The notes under the pieces were generated by a model that saw only the letters and a list, made by a program, of their open reading frames with translations, was not told the origin of the DNA and made no database searches. Position numbers and translations under genes: made by a program. DNA of 64,000 bases. It comes from JBJXGV01 sp046160485 (GTDB lineage Bacteria > Orphanbacterota > Orphanbacteria > JBJXGV01). Each line of letters opens with the position of its first letter. The first letter of the stretch is position 1. Shown here one piece after another: positions 1 to 8,653 of this stretch. Location of the stretch: the NCBI GenBank assembly GCA_046160485.1, contig JBJXGV010000021.1, forward strand, positions 28,451 to 92,450, in the 5' to 3' direction.

Positions 1-54
1 GTGATAGATTTGCTCGCCTCTCGAACGAGATCTTTCCAAGCGCAATTCGTGGTG

Positions 55-131
55 GGGGTCGTGGTGCAGTTGGTTAGCACACTGGCCTGTCAAGCCAGAG
101 GTCGCGGGTTCGAGCCCCGTCGGCCCCGCCA
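55..131 (+). tRNA. tRNA-Asp (anticodon GTC)
   Basis: Full cloverleaf. The acceptor stem GGGGTCG (55-61) pairs with CGGCCCC (121-127), followed by discriminator G and an encoded CCA (129-131). The anticodon stem CTGGC/GCCAG encloses loop CTGTCAA with anticodon GTC at 89-91. The T arm carries TTCGAGC. It converges on the TSUP permease gene 10 bp downstream. The 54 bases before it hold nothing I can identify. Confidence 0.97.
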
Positions 132-141
132 TTTTTCTGCC

Positions 142-930
142 TCAGATTAGTCCCGCTCCCAGCGCCAACCCGAGCACGACGAGTCCCGCGCCGACGAACA
201 TCTGGAGGCCGCGGAGCGTGACCTTTTTCACCGCGCGCGAGCCGATGAACGAGCCCGCGAACGCCGCGCCGGTTGCGACCGCGATGAGCCCTGCGCCCTG
301 CGCGTGTTCGAGCGCCGCGAGGTGCCGCGTGAAGAACGACGCGCCGTAGACGCCGAGGCGCGCGACGTCGATCGCCACCGCCGACGCGACGCCCGTCGCG
401 ATGAATGCCTCTTTCGAGAGCCCTGCCTTGACGAGAAACGCGGAGCGAAACGCCCCCTGGTGTCCCGACAGCCCGCCGAAGAAACCGGAGACGATGCCGC
501 CGATCGGGAGGAGCTTCGCGTCGAACGTGAGCGCATGGAAGCGCGGCAATAACTCGACGATCGCGAAACCGATCATAAGGACGGCGATGACGAGTTTCAC
601 GGGGAAGATTTCGTGCGCGCGGTCGCCGAGCGTGTAGGTTGCGATCGGGGAGAGCGCGGACATTCGGCTAAGGATCAGCGCGCCGGCGATGGAGGCCGCC
701 GCGGCAGGAATCGCGAAGCGCGCGAAGACGCGCCAGTTCGCGGCGCGCCCTACGAGCCCGAGCTTGAACACGTTGTTCGTGAGGTGAACGATTGCGGTCG
801 CGGCGATCGCGATCTCGACAGGAAAGAAGATCGAGAAGGCGGGAAGCAGAAGCGTGCCGAGACCGAATCCAGAAAAAAACGTCAGCGCCGCGGCGAGGAG
901 GGCGACGATCGCGACGACCGCGTAGCTCAT
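142..930 (-). CDS. TSUP-family (TauE/SafE-like) membrane permease
   Basis: This 262-residue integral membrane protein resembles the TSUP (TauE/SafE) family, which is linked to export or import of small sulfur- or carbon-containing anions. The N-terminus has the family's typical segment (FFSGFGLGTLLLPAF), and a second related half contains GGIVSGFFGGLSGHQGA. Seven or eight hydrophobic segments are visible. I chose the ATG at 930 because residues upstream in the same frame are Arg/Ser-rich and look like antisense of the next gene. It is last in the overlapping minus-strand glycan operon, 16 bp after the aldolase. Its substrate cannot be read from the sequence, and co-transport of an aldolase substrate or product is only a guess. 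Confidence 0.85.
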   Translation of the reverse strand: MSYAVVAIVALLAAALTFFSGFGLGTLLLPAFSIFFPVEIAIAATAIVHLTNNVFKLGLVGRAANWRVFARFAIPAAAASIAGALILSRMSALSPIATYTLGDRAHEIFPVKLVIAVLMIGFAIVELLPRFHALTFDAKLLPIGGIVSGFFGGLSGHQGAFRSAFLVKAGLSKEAFIATGVASAVAIDVARLGVYGASFFTRHLAALEHAQGAGLIAVATGAAFAGSFIGSRAVKKVTLRGLQMFVGAGLVVLGLALGAGLI

Positions 931-946
931 CGTGGCGCGGGGCGCG

Positions 947-1615
947 TTACGGCGCGGACGGGTTTTCGGCGATCGTGATGCGTGCGATGCGCGCGAGCGT
1001 GGCGTCGAGCTCGGCCGCGGCGACGATGCCGGCCGCGGCGTTCGCGCCGAGAAGCGCGCGGCGTCCGACGCCGACCGCGAACGCGCCCGCCTCGAGCCAC
1101 GCGGGAATCGCATCGATCGCGATGCTCCCCGTCGGCACGAAGCGGATGAACGGGAGCGGGCCGCGGATGTCAGAGAGCCCCGCCGGTGTCGCCATCGGTC
1201 CCGGGAAGAGTTTCACCGCGGCGGCTCCCGCGCGGTGGGCGGCGAGGATCTCCGTCGGCGTGAACGCGCCGGGGATCGCGGCCGCGCCGCACGATACGAT
1301 GAACTCGATGAGCGCCGCGTCCGTGTGCGGCGAGACGAGAAAAGATGCGCCCTCGCCGATGACGGCGGCTGCGGTCTCGCGATCGAGGACGGTGCCCGCG
1401 CCGATCTCGAGGCGCGGCGCGCGCGCGCGCGCTCGGGCGATCAATCCGGGCATTCCGGGCGAGTCGCTCGTGATCTCGAGATGGCTAAATCCCGCGCGCT
1501 CCACGGCGCCGGCGACATCGAGTAGCGCCGATTCCGAAAGCCCGCGAAGGATAAAAAGAGCGCGCGTTTCGGCGAGGCGTTTCAAGGCGCCCAGCGGCGT
1601 ACTCGGCGTACTCAT
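947..1615 (-). CDS. KDPG/KHG-type aldolase (2-keto-3-deoxy-6-phosphogluconate aldolase family)
   Basis: This is a 222-residue class I aldolase of the Eda family, which cleaves 2-keto-3-deoxy-6-phosphogluconate or 4-hydroxy-2-oxoglutarate to pyruvate plus an aldehyde. Visible signatures are LEIT (the glutamate proton shuttle), GAGTV, PGAFTPTEI and the Schiff-base lysine in AAAVKLFPG (K135). The length matches the family. The ATG at 1615 overlaps the methyltransferase stop as ATGA, implying translational coupling. No 6-phosphogluconate dehydratase or KDG kinase lies nearby, so the physiological substrate is open. An Entner-Doudoroff role is possible, but placement in a glycan operon is unusual. 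Confidence 0.9.
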   Translation of the reverse strand: MSTPSTPLGALKRLAETRALFILRGLSESALLDVAGAVERAGFSHLEITSDSPGMPGLIARARARAPRLEIGAGTVLDRETAAAVIGEGASFLVSPHTDAALIEFIVSCGAAAIPGAFTPTEILAAHRAGAAAVKLFPGPMATPAGLSDIRGPLPFIRFVPTGSIAIDAIPAWLEAGAFAVGVGRRALLGANAAAGIVAAAELDATLARIARITIAENPSAP

Positions 1616-2412
1616 GGCGCGCCGCCGGGCTTGCGGCCAACGATCACGATGTTGCTGCCGACGGGGAGTGCGACGCCGCGCGCGATCAGCCACGCTTCCG
1701 CGCGAAGCATCACCAAGAGCATCGAACGGATGAGCGACCGCCCGCGCGGAACTTCAGGAAGCCCAGGGCCCATCGGCGGCGGAGCCCCCGCGCGGAACCA
1801 CTCACCCAGACGCCCCTTCACTCGCGCGACAATGTCGATTGCCATGTTGGAATGCGTACTCGCCGTCACTTGGAATCCCGCCCTCTCGAAAAGCCCGCGC
1901 AACTCGCGCTCGGTGTAGAAGTGAAAATCGTCGAACTCGCCGCGGTTCCGCCGTCCCGGAGCTTCGCAGTTCGTGCGGAGGAAGAATACTCCGCCGGGCC
2001 GCAGCACCCGAAACGCTTCGTTGATGACTTTCACGTCGCCGCCGCCGCGCGGAACGTGCTGAATCACGTCGGCGGAGAGAGCGAGATCGAATGTTTCCGA
2101 GCGAAACGGGAGCGTGAGCACCGACGCGAGCGCAAGCCGCCTCTTGCCGCGCGACCAACTGTAGAGAAGCGCTTCGCGCGAGAGGTCGATGCCGTGAACG
2201 CCGCCGCCCGCGGCGAACTCTTCGAGCCAGACGAGTGAGACGCCGGAGCCGCAGCCCGCGTCGAGCACGCGTCGCGGACGCGCGGGGCCGAGCCGCGCGC
2301 GCAGAAGCGCGATCGCGATCTCGCGCATGCCGAGGCACCACCAGTGGCGCTCCTCGACGAGAAAGAGTCGCTCGTAGTACTCGCGCGTGTAGATGACGGG
2401 CTTGTCGGTCAC
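1612..2412 (-). CDS. Class I SAM-dependent methyltransferase
   Basis: This 266-residue methyltransferase has SAM motif I VLDAGCGSG near residue 50, an acidic post-motif (GIDLS), and the motif IV-like LSADVIQHVP typical of the UbiE/type 11 fold. The N-terminus has EERHWWCLGMRE, a signature seen in surface-glycan methyltransferases. The GTG start at 2412 overlaps the upstream glycosyltransferase stop (GTGA). Upstream in-frame sequence is antisense of that transferase and is not coding. A C-terminal hydrophobic stretch (RSMLLVMLRAEAWLI) may touch the membrane. Its likely job is O-methylation of a sugar or lipid-linked intermediate made by the neighbouring transferases. The acceptor is unknown. 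Confidence 0.82.
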   Translation of the reverse strand: MTDKPVIYTREYYERLFLVEERHWWCLGMREIAIALLRARLGPARPRRVLDAGCGSGVSLVWLEEFAAGGGVHGIDLSREALLYSWSRGKRRLALASVLTLPFRSETFDLALSADVIQHVPRGGGDVKVINEAFRVLRPGGVFFLRTNCEAPGRRNRGEFDDFHFYTERELRGLFERAGFQVTASTHSNMAIDIVARVKGRLGEWFRAGAPPPMGPGLPEVPRGRSLIRSMLLVMLRAEAWLIARGVALPVGSNIVIVGRKPGGAP

Positions 2413-3353
2413 GAGCGCGCCTCGCCCGCGTTTCGCGTGCCCGCGTTCGTGTTTGCGCTCGCATGCCGCGGCGCCCCGGCGAGCGCGCCGGCCGCTTCGC
2501 CCGCCGCCCAGCACGCGAAGAAGAAGAGCAAGACCGGCGAGGCGAAGACGAACTGCGCCAGCAGGCGGCGTCGCGCGACGATGCGGCGGGCGGTGCGAGC
2601 GAAGAGCACGAACGGGACGAGCGGCGCGCGCACGAGTTTGGCGAGATGCCGCACGAGCGGCTGGTGCGTGAGCTCCGCGGCCGCGTGGTGGCGTCCGTGA
2701 TGAAACCGCTGCGCGGCGAAACCGATCAAGCCGAACGAGCCGTAATGGCGAACCACGAGCGTGGGATCGACGCGGAGCGACAGGCCCGCCTCGCGCATCC
2801 GCGCGTGAATCGGCGGCTCCCAGAACGCGCGCTCGACGAGATCGCGCGCCGCATCGAGCCCTGCTCGTGTGTAGGCCGCGTTGTCCGCCGGCAAATCGTC
2901 GACCTCGTGAGCGGCGAACGGAAGCGCATACGCCGAGTAGCGTGCGAAGTAGATCGCCCACGCGACGGGCGAGAGCGACGGCGCGTTCTCGATCGCGCCG
3001 CCGACCGCCGCGCACGAACCGCTCGCGAGCACCTCGCACGCGCGCGTAAGCCAACCGGCGTCGGGAATCATCGGAGCGATCGAGAGCGCGATCACGCCGC
3101 CGCGGCAGGCGCGCACGCCGTCCGACCAGAGGACCGGCATGAGCGCGCCGCGCGTTCCGGCGATCACGCGCACGTTCGCGTAGCTCGCGGCCGCCGCGCG
3201 CGCGTCGTCAGTTCCCGAGCCATCGACAAGGATCACTTCCGCTCCGACGGATTCCGCCTCGCGCGAGAACGCGGCAATCGCGGCGTCGAGCGCTCGCGGC
3301 CGTTCGCGCAGCCCGACGACGACGGAGACCGAGGTTGGCGCGCCCATACTCAT
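2409..3353 (-). CDS. GT2-family glycosyltransferase, membrane-associated
   Basis: This 314-residue protein begins with a GT-A nucleotide-sugar fold (VSVVVGLRERP, then EVILVDGSGTDD). Its C-terminal half has the paralogue motif AQRFHHGRHHAAA, followed by hydrophobic segments and WAAGEAAGALAG. Four GT2s in this window share that tail (here and at 26203, 27147 and 28098). The canonical DxD is replaced by a weakly acidic stretch (ALSIAPMIPDAGW), so donor binding may be unusual or activity reduced. The start is ATG at 3353; an in-frame ATG two codons later is also possible. It lies 32 bp after the FAD oxidoreductase and overlaps the methyltransferase by 4 bp. It probably adds a sugar to a surface glycan. 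Confidence 0.8.
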   Translation of the reverse strand: MSMGAPTSVSVVVGLRERPRALDAAIAAFSREAESVGAEVILVDGSGTDDARAAAASYANVRVIAGTRGALMPVLWSDGVRACRGGVIALSIAPMIPDAGWLTRACEVLASGSCAAVGGAIENAPSLSPVAWAIYFARYSAYALPFAAHEVDDLPADNAAYTRAGLDAARDLVERAFWEPPIHARMREAGLSLRVDPTLVVRHYGSFGLIGFAAQRFHHGRHHAAAELTHQPLVRHLAKLVRAPLVPFVLFARTARRIVARRRLLAQFVFASPVLLFFFACWAAGEAAGALAGAPRHASANTNAGTRNAGEARS

Positions 3354-3385
3354 TCATCCGGCTGCGTGGGGAACGGGCCGCGGCG

Positions 3386-4831
3386 TCATCCTGTCGTGCG
3401 GACTCGTTTTTCCTCGTGGTACTCCGCGTCGGCGTTGACGCGATCGATGTCGTGCTCGCCGCCGAGGAGATTGAGCGCCGCAAGAAGCCCGGTTTCGATC
3501 GAGTGGTCGGCGTTGTTGTAGCGAAACGTTCCGGCGCGGCCGATGATCTCGAGGTTCTCGAAGCTGCGGACGTAGTCTTTGATCGCGGCGAGTGGCTCCG
3601 CGTAGCCGAGCGTGTAGATCGGATACGCCTGCTTCGCGCGAATCGCGAACGCGCCGATGACCTCGCTCTTCGAGAAGAACTTGAGCCGGTCCGCGAGCAC
3701 GTCGACCGCGACCTGGCACAACTCCTCGTCGGTGCGCGACCAAATCGCGTCGCCTTCCGTGCAGAAAAACTCGAGCACGAGCGACGTCTTTCCCGCGTCG
3801 GGAACCATGTCGGTGCTCCAGTTCTTCGGCTCGTGCAAGCGGCCGAACGGAATCGACTCGTCGTGGATGTAGAGCCACGTGTCGTTCGTCACCTGAACGC
3901 GCTGCAGCATCAAGTTGACCGTGATGATGTCGCGGAACTTCAGAGATTTCGCCGACGCGACGACCTCCGGCGGCGCCGGCGGGTCCATGATCTGCGCAAG
4001 CAGGGTGAGCGGAATCGAAGAGACGACCGCGTCGGCGGTGTGCGCGGTTTCGCGACCCGCCGCGTTGCGCGTCGTCACCGACGTGATGCGCCCGCCCGCG
4101 TGCGAAATCTTCACGACGCGTTCTTGCAGATGCACCGCGCCGTCCCATTTCTCGATATCCTCTGCCATGCGCTCGGAGATGCGCATGTAGCCCCAGCGCG
4201 GATACATGAACTCGTCGATGAGGCTTACGAGTTTGTCCTTCGGCTTGAGCAGCGCTTCGCGCACCGCGGAAACAATCGACACGCCCTTCGTCCGCTGCGA
4301 AACCCAGTCCGCCGACATGTCCGAACACGGGCGCCCCCACACTTTCTCGGAGTAGCGCCGGAAGAACATCTCGTACAGGACGTGGCCGAACTGCATCTCG
4401 AATGCTTCCTGCATCGTCACGACCGGCTTCTTGAAAACTCCGTAGCGGAGTTGCGCCATGCCGTACGAGAAGACCGCGGCGACGCACTGAAAGATCCCCG
4501 CGTTCTTGAGCACGTTCGAAATCTTCACGGGGTAGAGGAAGAAGCGGCCGTTGAAATAAATGCGGCTGATGCGCGGAACGAGGATCAACTCGTCCTTCAT
4601 GAGCGCGCGGAACCAGTCGTTTAGGTCTTCGTTCTTCGTGAACCAGCGGTGGCCGCCGAGATCGAAGCGGAAGCCATCCTTCTGGATCGTGCGCGAGAGC
4701 CCGCCCACGTACGGAGCGGCTTCGACGACGCTCACGCGAACCCCGTTCTCCGCGAGTTTGTGTCCCGCGGCGAGTCCGCCGGGGCCCGCGCCCATGACGA
4801 GCACGGTGGATGGCTTTTCGCGGCGCGTCAC
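3386..4831 (-). CDS. FAD-dependent NAD(P)-binding oxidoreductase (amine-oxidase / UDP-galactopyranose-mutase-like)
   Basis: This 481-residue flavoprotein has an N-terminal dinucleotide-binding motif GAGPGGLAAGHKLAENG (from about residue 14), an E at the end of strand 2 (VVEAAPYVGG), the GG-doublet-like FDLGGHRWF, and a C-terminal FAD motif (GRAGTFRYNN). This arrangement fits the protoporphyrinogen-oxidase/UDP-galactopyranose-mutase-like superfamily common in polysaccharide clusters. The GTG start at 4831 overlaps the upstream transferase stop (GTGA); the longer frame upstream is antisense. A paralogue lies at 15583-17034, sharing blocks such as KVWG/KVWD and AYPIY-x2-GY. It probably modifies a nucleotide- or lipid-linked sugar, but the reaction is not identifiable. 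Confidence 0.82.
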   Translation of the reverse strand: MTRREKPSTVLVMGAGPGGLAAGHKLAENGVRVSVVEAAPYVGGLSRTIQKDGFRFDLGGHRWFTKNEDLNDWFRALMKDELILVPRISRIYFNGRFFLYPVKISNVLKNAGIFQCVAAVFSYGMAQLRYGVFKKPVVTMQEAFEMQFGHVLYEMFFRRYSEKVWGRPCSDMSADWVSQRTKGVSIVSAVREALLKPKDKLVSLIDEFMYPRWGYMRISERMAEDIEKWDGAVHLQERVVKISHAGGRITSVTTRNAAGRETAHTADAVVSSIPLTLLAQIMDPPAPPEVVASAKSLKFRDIITVNLMLQRVQVTNDTWLYIHDESIPFGRLHEPKNWSTDMVPDAGKTSLVLEFFCTEGDAIWSRTDEELCQVAVDVLADRLKFFSKSEVIGAFAIRAKQAYPIYTLGYAEPLAAIKDYVRSFENLEIIGRAGTFRYNNADHSIETGLLAALNLLGGEHDIDRVNADAEYHEEKRVRTTG

Positions 4832-5904
4832 GGCGTCCTCTTCGATTCGCTGCTGGCCACGATTCCCGACGCGAATGCGTCGCGCCGCGGCGAGCGAGTC
4901 CCGCTCGCTCCGATTCGGTGGAGGATCGAGAGCACGGCGAACGTCGCGCCGCTGTAGAAGTAGTAGAGGATGTGCATCGGCAGTACGCGCGCCGCGAACC
5001 AGAGCCCGCGCACACGCACGAAGAACCGGTAGAAATCGAGATTCAGAAGAACGATTCCGATGAGGCACGCGGCCGCGATGCTCAGCGCGGCCACAGGCCA
5101 TTTCAAGAGCGCGGCGAAGGACGCGATGAAGATCATCACGAGCCCGGCGCTCGCGCGGTGGCTTGCGCGCAGATTCAGGTCGCTCGGCAGCGAGCCCTGC
5201 TCGAGGATGAGTTGCGTCCACGGAATCGCGCGCCGCGCGATGTCCGCGACGAGAAGCGTGCGAATGTCCCAGCGCTTCAGATGCTTCGAGTGGAGCTTCT
5301 TGTCGAGGAGGATGCGGTGTCCCGCGCTCCGTAGCCGCGTCCCGAGTTCGATGTCCTCGATCGACGGAAGCGGGTATCGCGCGGAATCGAATCCGCCGAC
5401 CGCGAGAAAGACGTCGCGCCGAATCGCGCCGCATCCCGCCCAGAACGTTCCCGCCTCTTCGTCCGCGATCTGATGGATGTAGTAGTGAAACAGGTTTTTG
5501 TACTGCGAAAGGAAGTCGGGCCGCGCGGGATTCTCGTCGTAGGAGCCGAAGACCGCGCAGTACTCGGGGCGCTCGGCGAGATCGCGCGCGACGCGGCCGA
5601 CGGCGTCCGGCGGAATCACGACGTCGGCGTCGACGAAGAAGAGGATGTCGCCGCGTGCGGCGCGCGCCGCATGATTGCGCGCCGCGCCGGGGCCGCTCTT
5701 GCGCTCGAGGCGCACGACCGTCAGTCCCGCGAACTCAGGCCGCGCGGCGATGATCGGCGCGAGCGGCGACGGCGATCCGTCGTCCGCGACGATGACTTCG
5801 TCGGCGGCCGGCGACGCCGCGCGGATCGCGCGGAGCGACGCCCACAGATCCTCCGACGCGCCGTGCGCGGGCACGATCACGGTGATAGTCGAATGGGGCG
5901 TCAC
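4828..5904 (-). CDS. GT2-family glycosyltransferase with C-terminal membrane segments
   Basis: This 358-residue transferase has a GT-A domain at the N-terminus (TITVIVPAHGASED, EVIVADDGS, then DADVV as the metal-binding DxD). An acceptor/base region PSIEDIELGTRLR resembles the ED motif of GT2 enzymes. The C-terminus carries two or three hydrophobic segments (about residues 240-320). I prefer the GTG at 5904, which has AGGAG four bases upstream; an ATG at 5919 lacks a Shine-Dalgarno. It is first in the 142-5904 operon. The 250 bp between it and the CHAT gene contain no obvious promoter I can defend. Confidence 0.83.
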   Translation of the reverse strand: MTPHSTITVIVPAHGASEDLWASLRAIRAASPAADEVIVADDGSPSPLAPIIAARPEFAGLTVVRLERKSGPGAARNHAARAARGDILFFVDADVVIPPDAVGRVARDLAERPEYCAVFGSYDENPARPDFLSQYKNLFHYYIHQIADEEAGTFWAGCGAIRRDVFLAVGGFDSARYPLPSIEDIELGTRLRSAGHRILLDKKLHSKHLKRWDIRTLLVADIARRAIPWTQLILEQGSLPSDLNLRASHRASAGLVMIFIASFAALLKWPVAALSIAAACLIGIVLLNLDFYRFFVRVRGLWFAARVLPMHILYYFYSGATFAVLSILHRIGASGTRSPRRDAFASGIVASSESKRTP

Positions 5905-6154
5905 GAATCTCCTGTGCATCGAACGGGAAATTGCCGCGCCACGAAGGGCTCTGGCCCGGCGGCGTCACACGGCGAGTCGACTCGAACGGCTCGACAAGCG
6001 CCGCCGTTCGCTAGAACGGGCCAAGATAGTATTACGCGACGCGTTCTGAGTCAAAGACCGTCAGACGCCGCGGCCTCGCACGTCTATTTCATCGGCTCAT
6101 CGGGGCGTGTCGTGAAGTGGGGGAACGCGATTGCCGGAGCGGCCGTTCGAATTC

Positions 6155-8653
6155 TTATCCGGGATCTCCGACCAAGACGAAGCTGGCCCAATAACCCGGA
6201 TGCCGGTACGGCTGATTTCCGTCGGCGTCGCGGAACTCGCGGAGCGAGTTCTTCGCGTTCTGTAGCGCGGTCGCCTTCGCGAACGGCGGCGCGGCGCGCC
6301 CCGCGCTCCGGGACGATTCCTCGATGCGGCGCAGCTCGGAGTAGAACCGCTCCATCAAGATGCTCGTCGCGTGGTCGTCGACACGATACAGACTCACGAG
6401 AAGGCTCTGCGCTCCCGCGAGAAGGAAGGCCTCGGTCGGTCCCCAGGACTCGAGGCCAACAGTCTGCTGGCCGCGCGTGCCGCAGCTGCTGAGCGTGACG
6501 AGATCCGCTTCGAGGTCCCACGTCGAGATTTCCTCGGCCGTGAGGAGGCCGTCGTCGGGCGACATTTCGTAGGCGCTGTGCTCGGCTCGCGCGTCGAGTC
6601 GGGCCCAGGCGTTCTCGGCGGCTTCCGCGAGGACCAGCGCCGAGCGATACGCAAGGCGCGGGTCGTGAATCGCGTGAACGATGAAATGAAATCTGTCGAA
6701 TTCGCGCAGTTGCTTCTCGCGATTCATCGCGGCCAGGCGTTGCTCGGTCGCATCCACGCCGGTGAGCGAGAGGAGCGGATCAGTGAGGTTGGAGACCGTC
6801 TTCGTTTCGCGAGCCGCCCAGTCGAGCGCTGCGAGCTGCCCGTTGCCTGGATTGCTGGCCAACATGTTTGCCGGGACGAGGCGCGACGCGAACGATGAGG
6901 CGCGCGGGGGCGTTGTCGATTCCCCGCCAAGCGTCGCGGCGCGAGCCTCGCCCTGCGGCTCCGCGATCACGATCGCGCGTGACACGCGCGCCGGGTCGCG
7001 CTCACGTCCGCGCTCGCGCAGCAACGCGTACGACGCCGCGGACGGGGCGTAGCTGATCGTGAATCGATCGCTCGCCCACTTCCCGTGCGGGTCGCACATC
7101 GCTTCCACCGGAAAATGAAGTACCTCCTTCGAGTTCAGTACGACGAGATGACGAATTCCTTCCAAATGTGGCTCGATCGGCGCGATGCGCTCGCGCCAAA
7201 TCGCACTCGCCCTTGCGACGATGTCATCGCCGAGCGGGACCGGGACTGGCCAGGCGACGTCGCTCTGTATCGCGCGGTTGAAGATTCGGAACGAGGACTG
7301 CGTGGAGGCGGGATCGGCGGCGCTCTCTCCGAGCGGGAGCCGGACCCACGCGATCGGACGGTCCTTCCGCACGACGTATGCCCACGCCCAGAGCGGTTTC
7401 TCGGAGACGACACACGCGTCGAGCCAGCCGATGAGCGCGGCGTCACCCGGAAGCGCGGCCTGAACGCGATCGAGGCTGACTGTTCGATCGGCCCACGGCG
7501 GCTTGCTCAACCCGCGCGTCATCGCGTCGGTGTACGTCACGCTCGAAGGGTCCGAACGCGTGGCGAGCACTGCCGGCATACTCGGCGGAATCAACGCTTC
7601 GGCGAGCGCCGGCGCTCGGCCGCTCTCCGCGGCTCTCCACGCCTCGTCGAATCGGCCGAGGTCGAGGAGCGTCAGCGCTAGCTCGTCGTACACGGCGAGG
7701 TTGTACTTCTTCGGGACGTAGGGCCCGCGATTATTTCGGATGCGTACGAGCTCGTTCCCGGCGGCGCAGCGTCGAAGCAGCGGCTCGGCTTCGGCGCACC
7801 GCCCCTGCCGTAGCAGGCTCGAGCCGAGGAAGCTGTAGACGAGGTTACGGTCGGGATGCCCGACGTCGCGCGCGGTTTCAATCGCGGGAAGCGCGAGCCG
7901 TAGGTGCGGCTCCGCGTCGGCCGCGCGGCCGAGCAGCAGGAGTATCAGCGCGAGATCGGTTCGCGCCTTCGCAAGCGCTAGCGGCTTCGTGTCGCGCATG
8001 GCGGCGAGGATTCCGATTGCTTCCTCGAGCGCGGCGCTGGCTTCGTCGTGGTGCTTGTGGTTCCTCAGCGTGTTGCCCATTCCGATCAGCGTGTTGGCGA
8101 TCGCGGCGCGATCGCCGGCGAGATGTTCCCGACGCGTGCGGAGTGCTTGCTGGTAGTGCTCGAGCGAGGCGCGAATGTACCCGGCGTTCTTCTCGGCGAA
8201 GGCAAGATGCTCAAGAGACGCTACCGTTGCCTCGTGATGCTCTCCGAGGATTCTGGTGCGCATCGCGAACGCGTGGTCGAGAATGACGACACCCGGTGCG
8301 GAGCGGCCTTCCAGCGTGAGCAGCACGCCGCAGCGATCGAGGCTCTCAGCGATCAGAGGGTGATCCTCGTCGAGTGCGCGCCGCCGAAGATCGAGCTGCA
8401 GCCATGCGAAGTCGGCCGCAAGTACGTACTCGCCGCGCTGTTCCAAACTATCGATCTTCACGGTGAGGTGTTCGCCGAGGTCTCCGGCGGTTGCCGAGTG
8501 ATCTCGCGCGGTCGGCACCGAAGGCGTGCGAAGCGCGACGGTCTGCGCGTCAAGCGTGGGCGCGACGCTCGGAGCAAGATGGCTTGGCGCGAGCGTCAGG
8601 AGCGTGTAGAGACTGGCGCCCGATAGGAGCGCGCCGCCGCGCCCGCGGTTCAT
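6155..8653 (-). CDS. TPR-CHAT protein (caspase-HetF-associated protease) of the sigma/anti-sigma unit
   Basis: This is an 832-residue protein. Residues 10-36 are hydrophobic and could be a signal peptide or membrane anchor. About residues 60-345 form tetratricopeptide repeats of the pattern seen in Kinesin-light-chain-like CHAT proteins (for example ASLEHYQQALRTRREHLAGD). The C-terminal third is a CHAT domain, a clan CD cysteine peptidase fold. It keeps both candidate catalytic residues: His660 in FHFIVHAIHD and Cys724 in VTLSSCGTRG. The domain ends with ASFVLVGDPG as usual. Its ATG overlaps the anti-sigma stop (ATGA), so the two are translationally coupled. By position, the substrate could be the anti-sigma factor; this is inference. 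Confidence 0.9.
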   Translation of the reverse strand: MNRGRGGALLSGASLYTLLTLAPSHLAPSVAPTLDAQTVALRTPSVPTARDHSATAGDLGEHLTVKIDSLEQRGEYVLAADFAWLQLDLRRRALDEDHPLIAESLDRCGVLLTLEGRSAPGVVILDHAFAMRTRILGEHHEATVASLEHLAFAEKNAGYIRASLEHYQQALRTRREHLAGDRAAIANTLIGMGNTLRNHKHHDEASAALEEAIGILAAMRDTKPLALAKARTDLALILLLLGRAADAEPHLRLALPAIETARDVGHPDRNLVYSFLGSSLLRQGRCAEAEPLLRRCAAGNELVRIRNNRGPYVPKKYNLAVYDELALTLLDLGRFDEAWRAAESGRAPALAEALIPPSMPAVLATRSDPSSVTYTDAMTRGLSKPPWADRTVSLDRVQAALPGDAALIGWLDACVVSEKPLWAWAYVVRKDRPIAWVRLPLGESAADPASTQSSFRIFNRAIQSDVAWPVPVPLGDDIVARASAIWRERIAPIEPHLEGIRHLVVLNSKEVLHFPVEAMCDPHGKWASDRFTISYAPSAASYALLRERGRERDPARVSRAIVIAEPQGEARAATLGGESTTPPRASSFASRLVPANMLASNPGNGQLAALDWAARETKTVSNLTDPLLSLTGVDATEQRLAAMNREKQLREFDRFHFIVHAIHDPRLAYRSALVLAEAAENAWARLDARAEHSAYEMSPDDGLLTAEEISTWDLEADLVTLSSCGTRGQQTVGLESWGPTEAFLLAGAQSLLVSLYRVDDHATSILMERFYSELRRIEESSRSAGRAAPPFAKATALQNAKNSLREFRDADGNQPYRHPGYWASFVLVGDPG

